A stretch of DNA of 64,000 bases from Paraburkholderia graminis C4D1M (GCF_000172415.1 NZ_ABLD01000027.1:18116-82115), one strand, 5' to 3'. Shown: positions 16,955 through 25,560, numbered from the stretch's first letter. Notes: generated by a model from the sequence alone, not told the origin. A program made the numbers and translations.

Positions 16955-18814
16955 TCAATCTTCCAGCAACGACAGATCGCGCACCGCGCCCTTGTCGGCC
17001 GACATCACCAGCTTCGCGTAAGCCTTGAGCGCCGCCGACACCCGGCGCGGACGCGCCTTCGCCGGTTTCCATCCCTTCGCGTTCTGCTCCTCGCGGCGGC
17101 TTGCCAGCTCCGCGTCGGACAGCAATACGTCGATCGTGCGCTTCGGAATGTCGATGCGGATCTTGTCGCCGTCGCGCACGAGGCCGATCGCGCCGCCCGC
17201 CGCCGCTTCCGGCGAACAGTGGCCGATAGAGAGACCCGACGTGCCGCCCGAGAAGCGGCCGTCCGTCAGCAGCGCGCACGCTTTGCCGAGACCTTGCGAC
17301 TTGATGTAGCTCGTCGGGTAAAGCATTTCCTGCATGCCCGGCCCGCCCTTCGGACCTTCGTAACGGACGATCACCACGTCGCCCGCCTTCACCTTGCCCG
17401 CGAGAATGTTCTCGACCGCTTCGTCCTGCGATTCGGTGACGTGCGCGGTGCCTTCGAACACCAGAATGCTTTCGTCCACGCCGGCGGTTTTCACCACGCA
17501 GCCGTCGAGCGCGATGTTGCCGGTCAGCACCGCAAGGCCGCCTTCCTTCGAGAACGCGTGCTCGTACGAACGGATGCAGCCTTCGGCGCGATCCAGATCG
17601 AGACTCGGCCAGCGCGTGTTCTGGCTGAACGCCACCTGCGTCGGAACGCCGGCCGGGCCGGCCATGTAGAAAGTCCTGACCGCTTCGTCGTCAGTGCGAA
17701 CGATGTCCCACTGATCGAGCGCGTCTTTCAGCGTCGGCGCGTGGACCGTGGGCACGTCGGTGTGCAGCTTGCCCGCGCGATCCAGCTCGCCGAGGATCGC
17801 CATGATGCCGCCCGCGCGATGCACGTCTTCGATGTGGTACTTGTTGGTGTTGGGCGCCACCTTGCACAGCTGCGGAACCACGCGCGACAGGCGGTCGATG
17901 TCCGTCATCGTGAAGTCGATCTCCGCTTCGCGCGCGATGGCCAGCAAATGCAGAATCGTGTTGGTCGAGCCGCCCATCGCGATGTCGAGCGTCATCGCGT
18001 TTTCGAACGCCTTGAAGCCGACCGCGCGTGGCAGCACGCTCGCCTTTTCCTCTTCGTAATACTCGCGGGCCAGTCCGACGATGCGGCGGCCGGCGCGCTT
18101 GAAGAGCTGCTCGCGGTCCGCGTGCGTGGCGACCACCGTGCCGTTGCCCGGCAGGGAAAGACCGAGCGCCTCGGTGAGGCAGTTCATCGAATTGGCCGTG
18201 AACATGCCCGAGCACGAGCCGCACGTCGGACATGCGGAACGCTCGACTTCGGCGACGTCGGCGTCGGAATACGCCTTGTCGGCGGCGATCACCATTGCAT
18301 CCACGAGATCGAGCTTCTTGAATTCGATGGTGCCGGTCTTCGGATTGGCGAGGCGCGTCTTGCCCGCTTCCATCGGGCCGCCGGAAACGAAGATCACCGG
18401 AATGTTCAGGCGCATCGCGGCCATCAGCATGCCAGGCGTGATCTTGTCGCAGTTCGAGATGCACACCATCGCGTCGGCGCAGTGCGCGTTGACCATGTAC
18501 TCCACCGAATCCGCGATGATGTCGCGGCTCGGCAGCGAATACAGCATGCCGTCGTGGCCCATCGCGATGCCGTCGTCGACGGCGATGGTGTTGAATTCCT
18601 TGGCGACGCCGCCGGCGGCCTCGATCTCGCGCGCGACGAGCTGGCCGAGGTCCTTCAGGTGCACATGGCCGGGCACGAACTGCGTGAACGAATTGACGAC
18701 CGCGATGATCGGCTTCGAGAAGTCTTCGTCTTTCATGCCGGTGGCGCGCCACAGCGAGCGCGCGCCCGCCATGTTGCGGCCGGCGGTGGAGGTTTTGGAA
18801 CGGTATGCGGGCAT
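16955..18814 (-). CDS. ilvD: Dihydroxy-acid dehydratase (IlvD)
   Basis: A 619-residue iron-sulfur dehydratase of valine/isoleucine synthesis, converting 2,3-dihydroxy-isovalerate and its homologue to 2-oxo acids. It follows E. coli IlvD (616 residues) nearly throughout: YRSKTSTAGRNMAGARSLWR at the start, CISNCDKITPGM and CPTCGSCSGMFTANSMNCL carry the cluster and active-site cysteines, and GRFSGGTSGLSIGHCSPEAA is at the C-terminal end. The ATG at 18814 gives this start; the longer frame upstream is spurious. Many Burkholderiales use a shorter (about 557-residue) IlvD, so this may be a second copy. Related IlvD/Edd proteins act on sugar acids, but the motif set here is that of true IlvD. Confidence 0.92.
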   Translation of the reverse strand: MPAYRSKTSTAGRNMAGARSLWRATGMKDEDFSKPIIAVVNSFTQFVPGHVHLKDLGQLVAREIEAAGGVAKEFNTIAVDDGIAMGHDGMLYSLPSRDIIADSVEYMVNAHCADAMVCISNCDKITPGMLMAAMRLNIPVIFVSGGPMEAGKTRLANPKTGTIEFKKLDLVDAMVIAADKAYSDADVAEVERSACPTCGSCSGMFTANSMNCLTEALGLSLPGNGTVVATHADREQLFKRAGRRIVGLAREYYEEEKASVLPRAVGFKAFENAMTLDIAMGGSTNTILHLLAIAREAEIDFTMTDIDRLSRVVPQLCKVAPNTNKYHIEDVHRAGGIMAILGELDRAGKLHTDVPTVHAPTLKDALDQWDIVRTDDEAVRTFYMAGPAGVPTQVAFSQNTRWPSLDLDRAEGCIRSYEHAFSKEGGLAVLTGNIALDGCVVKTAGVDESILVFEGTAHVTESQDEAVENILAGKVKAGDVVIVRYEGPKGGPGMQEMLYPTSYIKSQGLGKACALLTDGRFSGGTSGLSIGHCSPEAAAGGAIGLVRDGDKIRIDIPKRTIDVLLSDAELASRREEQNAKGWKPAKARPRRVSAALKAYAKLVMSADKGAVRDLSLLED

Positions 18815-19021
18815 CGTGGTTGTTGAATGAATATCGCTTGAAAGAAGCGGGCCAAGGGAGTGACGGCCCCTCGAGCGCCCGTGCGAACAACCTCGTGAGC
18901 CGCGCCGCGGGCAAAACGCGCAATTATCCCACAGGGTCCGGCGGTGTGCGGGTCGCAAGTGCGGCTGGGCGGCGTTCGCGGCGAGGCTTGCGGCGGTGTG
19001 CAACGGACTGACCCGTGAACG

Positions 19022-19043
19022 AAAACGGCGCCCGCAGGCGCCG
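19022..19043 (-). terminator. Terminator after the ExuT-like transporter
   Basis: Perfect 7-bp stem CGGCGCC / GGCGCCG with loop CGCA; on the minus strand it is followed by GTTTTCG. It lies about 90 bp past the transporter stop. Confidence 0.65.
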
Positions 19044-19130
19044 CTTTGGCTGAACGTCAGCGCCGCGTGATGCCGGCGCGCACGCTTCGTCGAATGTGTT
19101 CGTCGAATCTTCGTCGAATATCTGCGTCGA

Positions 19131-20429
19131 TTACTTGGCCGGGACCACGCCATTCGCCTGCGACCAGCGCGGCTCGGGCGTCTTGTCCGCGCTCTTCGCG
19201 AGCAGGCACACCACGCCCGCCGCGATGATGTCGAACACCGCGAGCACCACGAAGAGCGGGCTGTAGCCGACCTGCGTCACGAGCACGCCGAACAGCGCCG
19301 TGAAAGCCGCCGCGCCGAGATAGCCGGCCATGCCGCCCATGCCGGTGGCCGTCGCGACTTCGTTCTTGCCGAACATATCCGACGTGATAGCGTACAGTGC
19401 GCCCGACAGCGTCTGGTGCGCAAAGCCGCCCACGCACAACAGCGCAACGGCCACATACGGACTCGCAACGAGGCCCACGCACGCCGGCCCGATCATGCAC
19501 AGCGCGCCGACCACGAACACCATCTTGCGCGACGTGAACAGCGAAACCTTCGCGTACTTGTGAAACAGCGGGCTCAGATAACCGCCGAGCACGCAGCCGA
19601 TATCCGCGGCGAGAAACGGCATCCACGCATACAGCGCGATTTCCTTCAGGTTCATGTGACGCTCGGTCATCATGTAAAGCGGAATCCACGCGTTGAAGGT
19701 CTGCCATGCCGGCTCGGACAAAATGCGCGGAATGCCGATCGCCCAGAAGTCGCGGCTCTTCATCATCGCGAACCAGTTGCGCTTGGGCGCGCCATCGTCG
19801 CTATGCTTCGCTTCCTGACCGCTCAGGATGTAGTCGCGCTCCGCGTCGCCGAGCAGCTTCTGCTTGCGCGGATGCTTGTACAGCACCATCCACACGGCGC
19901 TCCACACAATCCCCGCGACGCCGACGATCACGAACGCCAGTTGCCACTGCCCATGCAACAGCGCCCAGACCACGAGCGGCGGCGCGAGCAAGGCGCCGAT
20001 CGACGAACCGATGTTGAACCAGCCGATCGCCACCGAACGCTCCTTGGCCGGAAACCATTCGCTCGTGGCTTTCACGCCGGCCGGAATGCCCGCCGCCTCG
20101 GCAATGCCGAGCAGGCCGCGGAAGAAAGCGAGGCTGCGCCATCCCGTCGACCACGCTGCCGCCGCACAGGCGAGCGACCAGGCCAGCGCGAACGCCGCGA
20201 AGCCGATCTTGGTGCCGACCGTATCGAGCAGAAAGCCCGCGACCGGCTGCATGAACGCATAGCAAAGCTGCCATGCGACCACGACGTGAGCATATTGCTC
20301 AGTCGTGATGTGCAGGTCTTTCATCAGCGTCGGCGCGGCCACCGACAACGTATTGCGCGCCAGATAATTGATGATGAGCCCGGCTGCGACCAGACTGACC
20401 ATCCACCAGCGGATGCCCTTGATCTTCAT
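19131..20429 (-). CDS. MFS hexuronate transporter, ExuT-like
   Basis: A 432-residue, 12-helix MFS carrier of the ACS family. Recognisable parts include INYLARNTLSVAAP in helix 1, FLLDTVGTKIGF between helices 2 and 3, and GIAEAAGIPAGVKATSEWFPAKERSVAIGWFNIGSS, the signature of ExuT/galactonate-type carriers. It probably imports D-galacturonate or glucuronate by proton symport. Start ATG at 20429 has AGGAGACGC upstream. It is 32 bp downstream of the second uronate dehydrogenase gene on the same strand, so uptake and first oxidation step are likely co-transcribed from the operator-bearing promoter near 21360. Confidence 0.9.
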   Translation of the reverse strand: MKIKGIRWWMVSLVAAGLIINYLARNTLSVAAPTLMKDLHITTEQYAHVVVAWQLCYAFMQPVAGFLLDTVGTKIGFAAFALAWSLACAAAAWSTGWRSLAFFRGLLGIAEAAGIPAGVKATSEWFPAKERSVAIGWFNIGSSIGALLAPPLVVWALLHGQWQLAFVIVGVAGIVWSAVWMVLYKHPRKQKLLGDAERDYILSGQEAKHSDDGAPKRNWFAMMKSRDFWAIGIPRILSEPAWQTFNAWIPLYMMTERHMNLKEIALYAWMPFLAADIGCVLGGYLSPLFHKYAKVSLFTSRKMVFVVGALCMIGPACVGLVASPYVAVALLCVGGFAHQTLSGALYAITSDMFGKNEVATATGMGGMAGYLGAAAFTALFGVLVTQVGYSPLFVVLAVFDIIAAGVVCLLAKSADKTPEPRWSQANGVVPAK

Positions 20430-20461
20430 TGCTGCGTCTCCTGGTAATGCTTTAACTTGCT

Positions 20462-21319
20462 TCAGGCCGGCCGCGCCGCCGAAGCGCTGCCCGCGCCGGT
20501 GCCCGCGCCCGTGCCCGCGCCCTCTTCCTCACGCCGCGAATAGTCGATGCCGACAAAGCCGCCGCCCTGGAAGCGCTGGCCCAGCGCATCGAGCGGATTC
20601 GGACGGGCCAGGATTTCGTCGGCGTAGTCTTCGGCGTTCTGCTTCGGCGTGTAGCCGAGGCGCGCTGCGCCGCTGTTGTCCCACCAGCTACGCGTATTGG
20701 CCGACACGCCCCACACGGTGATGAAGCCGAGATCGTCGGCTTCGATGCAGCGGTCGAGGAAATGCATCAGGTCCGCGTGGCCGAACCAGGTGCTGAGATG
20801 GCGCGGCTCGGTCGGACGCTCGAGGCAACTGCCGATGCGCACACACACGCTCTCGATGCCGTGCTTGTCCCAGTACATGCGGGCGAGCGCTTCGCCCCAG
20901 ACCTTGCTGAGGCCATAAAAACCGTCGGGGCGCAGTTCGCAATCGAGGCTCAGACGCTCCGTCACCGGATACATGCCGATCGCGTGATTCGAGCTGGCGA
21001 ATACGATGCGCTTCACGCCGTGCCGCCGCGCGCCCTCGTACACCTCCACGAGACCGCGCAAATTGTTTTCGATGATCTCGGGCAGCGGACGCTCGACGCT
21101 CGTGCCGGCGAAGTGGATCAGCACGTCGACGCCTTCCAGCAGCCGGTCGACGACCGCAGGATCGCGCAGGTCGCCGTGCATCACATCCTCGCCGTCGATG
21201 AGCGGCGTGAGCGGCTTCGAGCCGGCCGCCGAACGCAGCGGCGTGCCGCGCGCAATGAACGCGGCGCGCACGACCGAGCCAAGCTGGCCACCGGCGCCAC
21301 TAAGGGCAATCTTCTTCAT
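20462..21319 (-). CDS. Uronate dehydrogenase-like SDR, paralogue 2
   Basis: A 285-residue extended SDR similar to Udh. The nucleotide motif SGAGGQLG lies at residues 6-13, the catalytic pair is in GFYGLSKVWGE (Tyr-x3-Lys), and SSNHAIGMYPVTE and VRIGSCLERP match the Udh pattern. It is clearly diverged from the copy at 4781-5623. The C-terminus ends in a low-complexity GAGTGAG stretch encoded by three 12-bp repeats, absent from the other copy. The ATG at 21319 follows AAGGAAC; 27 upstream codons are excluded. It leads the ExuT-like transporter gene. It may prefer a different uronate or a related sugar; sequence does not settle this. Confidence 0.85.
   Translation of the reverse strand: MKKIALSGAGGQLGSVVRAAFIARGTPLRSAAGSKPLTPLIDGEDVMHGDLRDPAVVDRLLEGVDVLIHFAGTSVERPLPEIIENNLRGLVEVYEGARRHGVKRIVFASSNHAIGMYPVTERLSLDCELRPDGFYGLSKVWGEALARMYWDKHGIESVCVRIGSCLERPTEPRHLSTWFGHADLMHFLDRCIEADDLGFITVWGVSANTRSWWDNSGAARLGYTPKQNAEDYADEILARPNPLDALGQRFQGGGFVGIDYSRREEEGAGTGAGTGAGSASAARPA
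20489..20524. repeat. Three 12-bp tandem units within the udh2 3' end
   Basis: GCCCGCGCCSGT is repeated three times (last unit varied), coding for GTGAG-type residues at the C-terminus of the second uronate dehydrogenase. Likely slippage expansion of a disordered tail. Confidence 0.7.
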
Positions 21320-21357
21320 AGGGGTTCCTTTACTGCACCGGCTCGTGCGCGGGCTAG

Positions 21358-21375
21358 TTGTACGATAACGTACTA
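21358..21375 (+). promoter_or_regulatory. Candidate GntR operator of udh2-exuT
   Basis: TTGTACGATAACGTACTA matches the regulon element with one central change; it lies 39 bp before the leftward udh2 start. Confidence 0.6.
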
Positions 21376-21874
21376 TCAACGATGCGGAATCGGATTTCAA
21401 CTAGGCATTTACCCGAGGTCTCGGCGTGCCTTTCGATGCTTTCAGGCACTGAACGACAAGCCGCAGGCTCAATTTATGGTGCGATGTCGTATGACATTGA
21501 AAACAAACCACCGCATTCGACACCCACCCGCGCCATTGGCCACCGCCGCAAACCGCATCGCCATCGACAAGCAACCCTCGCCATACCCCACCTCCAGCGC
21601 CCACCCTTTGCTGCGACGCGGTCGATTGCCGCACTCACGCCCCACCTGGCGGAAAACGCGTCCTCGCAAGCAATAAGAAAAAGCTGATACAGATCAGTCA
21701 TTTGCCACGCGCGAACGGCAAAACCGCACAAAACAACGCGGTTCTTTGACGCACGTCGCGCCGCAGCATAATTCGCCGTGTTGGCCTAATCTTCGGCCAT
21801 CTGCGAAACGCAGTGCGCACCGACACCGGTCGACGCGCGTAGTCCGCAACGAGCGGCATCACGCCTTCACGATC
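21376..21874. other. Divergent promoter region between udh2 and cioA
   Basis: About 500 bp without a convincing gene. Apart from the udh2 operator at its left edge and an FNR/ANR-like palindrome at 21684-21697 I see no other defined element. Confidence 0.5.
21684..21697. promoter_or_regulatory. FNR/ANR-like box upstream of cioAB
   Basis: CTGATACAGATCAG contains the core TGAT-N4-ATCA of FNR/ANR sites (consensus TTGAT-N4-ATCAA), a perfect palindrome about 178 bp before cioA. It suggests oxygen-dependent control of the bd oxidase. Confidence 0.5.
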
Positions 21875-23287
21875 ATGAACTCCGCAATATCGGCATTCGA
21901 CCTCGCCCGCATCCAGTTTGCGTTCACCGTTTCGTTTCACATCGTTTTTCCGGCGCTGAGCATCGGCCTCGCGAGTTTCATCGCCGTGCTCGAATGGCGC
22001 TGGCTCAAAACCGGCAAGACCTACTACAAGGACTTGTGCCTCTTCTGGTCGAAGATCTTCGCCGTCGCCTTCGGCATGGGCGTCGTCTCCGGCGTCGTGA
22101 TGAGCTATCAGTTCGGCACCAACTGGTCCGGCTTCTCGAGTTTCGCCGGACCCGTCACCGGACCTTTGCTGATGTACGAGGTCATGACCGCGTTCTTTCT
22201 CGAAGCCGGCTTCCTCGGCATCATGCTGTTCGGCTGGCAGCGCGTGAGCCCGCGCGCGCATTTCGGCGCGACGCTGATGGTCGCGATCGGCACGCTCATC
22301 TCGACCTTCTGGATTCTCGCGTCGAATAGCTGGATGCAGACACCGCAAGGCTTCGAGGTGGTGAACGGGCAGGTCGTGCCGCTCGACTGGTTCAAGATCA
22401 TCTTCAACCCGTCGTTCCCGTACCGGCTCGCGCATATGGCGCTCGCGGCGTTCATCGTCGCGGGGCTCGTGGTCGCCGCGGTCGGCGCGTGGCATCTGCT
22501 GCGCGGACGGCGCGATCCGGCCGTCAAGAAGATGTTCTCGATGGCGCTCTGGCTGCTGCTGATTCTCACGCCGATCCAGGCGGTCGTCGGCGATCAGCAT
22601 GGTTTGAACACGCGCGAATATCAGCCGGCGAAAATCGCGGCAATCGAAGGTTTGTGGGAAACCGAGAAAGGCGGCACCGCGCTCAACCTGTTCGGCATCC
22701 CCGACATGCAGGCGGAAACCACGCGCTATGCGGTGTCGATTCCACACCTGGGCAGCCTGATCCTCACGCATAGCTGGGACGGCGAAATTCGCGGCCTCAA
22801 GGAATTCCCGCCGCAAGACCGGCCGAATTCGACAGTGGTGTTCTGGAGCTTTCGCATCATGGCCGGGCTCGGCATGCTGATGATCGCGATGTCGATTGCC
22901 GCATGGGTGCTGCGCCGCCGCGGCACGCTGTTCGAGTCGAAGTGGTTCCAGCGCGTCGCGGTGGCGATGGGTCCGAGCGGTTTCATCTCGCTGCTGGCCG
23001 GCTGGGTGACCACTGAAGTCGGCCGTCAGCCGTGGGTCGTGTACGGCGTGATGCGCACGTCGCAGGCCGTGTCGCCGCTTACCGCGCAGCAGGTCGGCAT
23101 TTCGCTGATGGCCTTCGTGGTCGTGTATTTCCTCGTGTTCGGCACGGGCATTTACTACATGCTCAAGCTGATGCGCTCCGGCCCGGCGCTGCCCGGACAG
23201 ACACCGCACGACGCGCCTGCCCACACGCCGGACCAGACCGCGCGCCGCCCTTTCTCCGCCGCCGATCAGGCGATCGACGCCGCATAA
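21875..23287 (+). CDS. cioA: Cytochrome bd-type quinol oxidase subunit I, cyanide-insensitive (CioA) type
   Basis: A 470-residue membrane subunit that carries the quinol site and haems. The N-terminus RIQFAFTVSFHIVFPALSIG contains haem ligand His22. The Q-loop is short compared with E. coli CydA (522 residues), and the motif GWVTTEVGRQPWVVYG is the variant typical of CIO enzymes. MNSAISAFDLAR at 21875 is the conserved start, so the 43 upstream codons of the open frame are excluded. First gene of cioA-cioB-small subunit. It oxidises quinol and reduces oxygen, giving a low-coupling respiratory branch tolerant of cyanide. Confidence 0.93.
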   Translation: MNSAISAFDLARIQFAFTVSFHIVFPALSIGLASFIAVLEWRWLKTGKTYYKDLCLFWSKIFAVAFGMGVVSGVVMSYQFGTNWSGFSSFAGPVTGPLLMYEVMTAFFLEAGFLGIMLFGWQRVSPRAHFGATLMVAIGTLISTFWILASNSWMQTPQGFEVVNGQVVPLDWFKIIFNPSFPYRLAHMALAAFIVAGLVVAAVGAWHLLRGRRDPAVKKMFSMALWLLLILTPIQAVVGDQHGLNTREYQPAKIAAIEGLWETEKGGTALNLFGIPDMQAETTRYAVSIPHLGSLILTHSWDGEIRGLKEFPPQDRPNSTVVFWSFRIMAGLGMLMIAMSIAAWVLRRRGTLFESKWFQRVAVAMGPSGFISLLAGWVTTEVGRQPWVVYGVMRTSQAVSPLTAQQVGISLMAFVVVYFLVFGTGIYYMLKLMRSGPALPGQTPHDAPAHTPDQTARRPFSAADQAIDAA

Positions 23288-23317
23288 CCCGATGTCTTCT
23301 CTTAGCCGAGTCACAAA

Positions 23318-24322
23318 ATGGACGTAACCGTAGTGTGGGCCGCGATCATCGCGCTAGGTCTTTTCATGTATGTGGTGCTGGACGGCTTCGATCTCGGCAT
23401 CGGCATCGTGTTTCCGTTTTTCCCCGACGAGAAAGAACGCGACCTGATGATGAACACCGTCGCGCCCGTCTGGGACGGCAACGAAACCTGGCTGGTGCTG
23501 GGCGGCGCCGCCCTCTTCGCCGTCTTTCCGATGGTGTATTCGACCGTGCTGTCCGCGCTTTATCTGCCGCTCATTTTCATGCTCGTGTGCCTGATCTTTC
23601 GCGGCGTGTCGTTCGAGATTCGCGCGAAGGCGAATCGCACGAAGCACCTGTGGGATCTCGCGTTCATCGGCGGCTCGGCGGGCGCGGCGTTTTTCCAGGG
23701 CGTCGCACTGGGCGCGTTTCTGCAAGGCATTCCGGTGATCGACGGCGCGTATGCCGGCGACGCCTTCGGCTGGCTTACGCCGTTCAGCCTGCTGGCGGGC
23801 CTCGGACTCGTCGTTACTTACGCGCTGCTCGGCTGCTGCTGGCTCGTCGCGAAGACGGAAGGCGATCTGCAGCGCCGCCTGCATCGCATGGTGTGGCCGC
23901 TGACGGTCGTGCTGCTCGGCTTCATCGCGATGGTGAGCCTGTGGACGCCGCTGCAGGACGCGAACATCGCGCAACGCTGGTTCGACGACGGCCTGTTCTA
24001 CCGGCTGCTGCCCGTGCCGTTCATGGTCGCGGTCTGCGCGTTCTTCATGCGCCGCGCGGTGCGCGAGCGGCATGACAACATGCCGTTCGTGCTCGCGCTC
24101 CTGCTCGTGCTGCTCGGTTACGGCGGGCTGCTGGTGAGCTTGTGGCCGTACGCGATTCCGTCGAGCGTGACGTTGTGGGAAGCAGCCGCGCCGCGCTCGA
24201 GCCAGACCTTCACGCTGGTCGGCGCGGCGGTGATTCTGCCGATCATCGTCGCCTATACGACGATGGGTTACTGGGTTTTCCGTGGAAAGGTGCGTCATGG
24301 CGACCAACATCACTATCACTAG
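23318..24322 (+). CDS. cioB: Cytochrome bd-type quinol oxidase subunit II (CioB)
   Basis: A 334-residue partner subunit with about eight or nine membrane helices. YVVLDGFDLGIGIVFPFFPDEKERDLMMNTVAPVWDGNETWLV near the N-terminus is the conserved CydB/CioB signature (shown here only by its ends: LDGFDLGIG and VWDGNETWLV). IFRGVSFEIRAKA follows. It starts 30 bp after cioA and its last 26 bp overlap the small DUF2474-like gene. Confidence 0.93.
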   Translation: MDVTVVWAAIIALGLFMYVVLDGFDLGIGIVFPFFPDEKERDLMMNTVAPVWDGNETWLVLGGAALFAVFPMVYSTVLSALYLPLIFMLVCLIFRGVSFEIRAKANRTKHLWDLAFIGGSAGAAFFQGVALGAFLQGIPVIDGAYAGDAFGWLTPFSLLAGLGLVVTYALLGCCWLVAKTEGDLQRRLHRMVWPLTVVLLGFIAMVSLWTPLQDANIAQRWFDDGLFYRLLPVPFMVAVCAFFMRRAVRERHDNMPFVLALLLVLLGYGGLLVSLWPYAIPSSVTLWEAAAPRSSQTFTLVGAAVILPIIVAYTTMGYWVFRGKVRHGDQHHYH

Positions 24323-24455
24323 GATCAGATCGGCGCGCAGGCTGCCAGGCTGGCTCTGGTTCATCGCGCTCTGGTGCTTCGGCGTGGGCTCGGCGATGTC
24401 GCTCGGTTACGCGTTCAAGCTTCTGATGAATGCGACGCTGTTTGCCGTGAAATAG
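24297..24455 (+). CDS. Small bd-oxidase subunit, DUF2474-like
   Basis: A 52-codon gene overlapping the cioB 3' end by 26 bp in another frame. The product starts MATNITITRIRSARRL, has one hydrophobic helix (PGWLWFIALWCFGVGSAMSL) and ends LLMNATLFAVK. The position after cioB, single helix and Trp-rich start are as in DUF2474 proteins, the counterpart of CydX in CIO-type oxidases. No strong ribosome site of its own, so coupling to cioB is likely. Assigned by size, topology and position. Confidence 0.75.
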   Translation: MATNITITRIRSARRLPGWLWFIALWCFGVGSAMSLGYAFKLLMNATLFAVK

Positions 24456-24795
24456 CCGTTCGCCGCGTGCGCGCGCGGGCAATTCGATCCATGCCGCATA
24501 AGCTTTTGCGTCCGCCCGGCGGCGCTTAAAAAACGGCGCGCGCGGCTCGTCTACCTAGCAAGCCGGGGCCGATGCGCGAGAGAGACCTGCCCGCACAGGG
24601 CACACAAAAAAACGTGGCGCCGGCGATGCCACAAGCAGAGAATGACCGGCGCGGCGAGCCGCAAGGCCGCCGCGTCAACCGATCGGCTTAGATCACGGGG
24701 TAGCCGGCAATGATGCGATTCACGACAATAGAAGTAAAACGGGGCCTGGCAACAGCGGTAGTCCACAACACGCAAGCTCGACTCGTGGAGACATC
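24456..24795. other. Intergenic region between the cio operon and the response regulator
   Basis: About 340 bp with no supported gene. A short GTGGC/GCCAC hairpin next to seven A residues (about 24605-24632) would act as a terminator only on the minus strand, where no gene ends. Confidence 0.4.
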
Positions 24796-25560
24796 ATGAA
24801 GTTTCTTGTGGCGGACGACCATGAACTGATCCGGCAAGGCGTCAAGGGAATGCTGCGCGGGCTGGATGCCGACGCCCAATTCGACGAAGCCGATACCTGG
24901 GAAACCCTCGCCGCAGCCGCGCGGCCCGACGCGGATCACGATCTCGCGATCGTCGATCTGCATATGCCGGGCATGAGCGGAGCGTCGTCGCTGGAAATGC
25001 TGTTGAAGGCGAATCCGGCGCTGCCGGTGGTCGTCCTTTCCGCCGAGGAGTCGCCAGACGAGATGCGCGCAGTGCTGGCCGCCGGCGCACTTGGCTTCGT
25101 GCCGAAGCGGCAGCCCGCGAGCGTGATGCTGAAGGCGATCGAACTCGTGCTGTCCGGCGGCGCTTATGTGCCGATGGAAGCGCTGAGCCTGCTCGGCTCG
25201 CGCGATGCGCAACCGGCTCAGGCTTGTGCGGAACGCGCCGCCGCTTCGCCTCAACAGGTGGCGAGCACGGCAGCGGGCCAAAACCCAGGCACCGCGACGC
25301 TCACCGAGCCCATCGTGCAACTTCAGCCGTTGCAGCCGCATCAGCAGCACTTGCTGGAAAACCTGTCGCCGCGTCAGCAGGACATCATGCGGCTCGTGCA
25401 TCGCGGCTGGACCAACAAGATGATCGCGCGCGAACTCGGCGTGGCCGAAGGCACGGTCAAGGTGCATCTGTCGGTGATCTTCCGGGCGCTCGGCGTGCAC
25501 AACCGGTCGACGGCAATCGCCGTGATCAACGGCTGGCTTGAAGCGGGGAGAACGCTGTAG
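24796..25560 (+). CDS. NarL/FixJ-family response regulator
   Basis: A 254-residue two-component regulator. The receiver domain spans residues 1-120 with acidic pocket Asp7-Asp8, phospho-acceptor Asp54 in AIVDLHMPGMSG and Lys near 109 (VPKRQ). A flexible Ala/Gln-rich linker of about 50 residues follows, then a LuxR-type HTH (about 185-250: LSPRQQDIMRLVHRGWTNKM, and GVAEGTVKVHLSVIFRALGV). GGAG precedes the ATG. Its last 35 bp overlap tail-to-tail with the opposing histidine kinase gene, its probable partner. Regulated genes are unknown. Confidence 0.9.
   Translation: MKFLVADDHELIRQGVKGMLRGLDADAQFDEADTWETLAAAARPDADHDLAIVDLHMPGMSGASSLEMLLKANPALPVVVLSAEESPDEMRAVLAAGALGFVPKRQPASVMLKAIELVLSGGAYVPMEALSLLGSRDAQPAQACAERAAASPQQVASTAAGQNPGTATLTEPIVQLQPLQPHQQHLLENLSPRQQDIMRLVHRGWTNKMIARELGVAEGTVKVHLSVIFRALGVHNRSTAIAVINGWLEAGRTL

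Noticed and set aside
21698..23314. 538-codon minus-strand frame over cioA
   Set aside because: Composition is shadow-like and the opposite strand encodes a full CioA.
24605..24632. Hairpin with A tract resembling a minus-strand terminator
   Set aside because: No minus-strand gene ends here; stem is only about 5-7 bp.
24551..24775. 74-codon minus-strand frame upstream of the response regulator
   Set aside because: Unusual Cys/Arg-rich composition, no ribosome site and no similarity I recognise.
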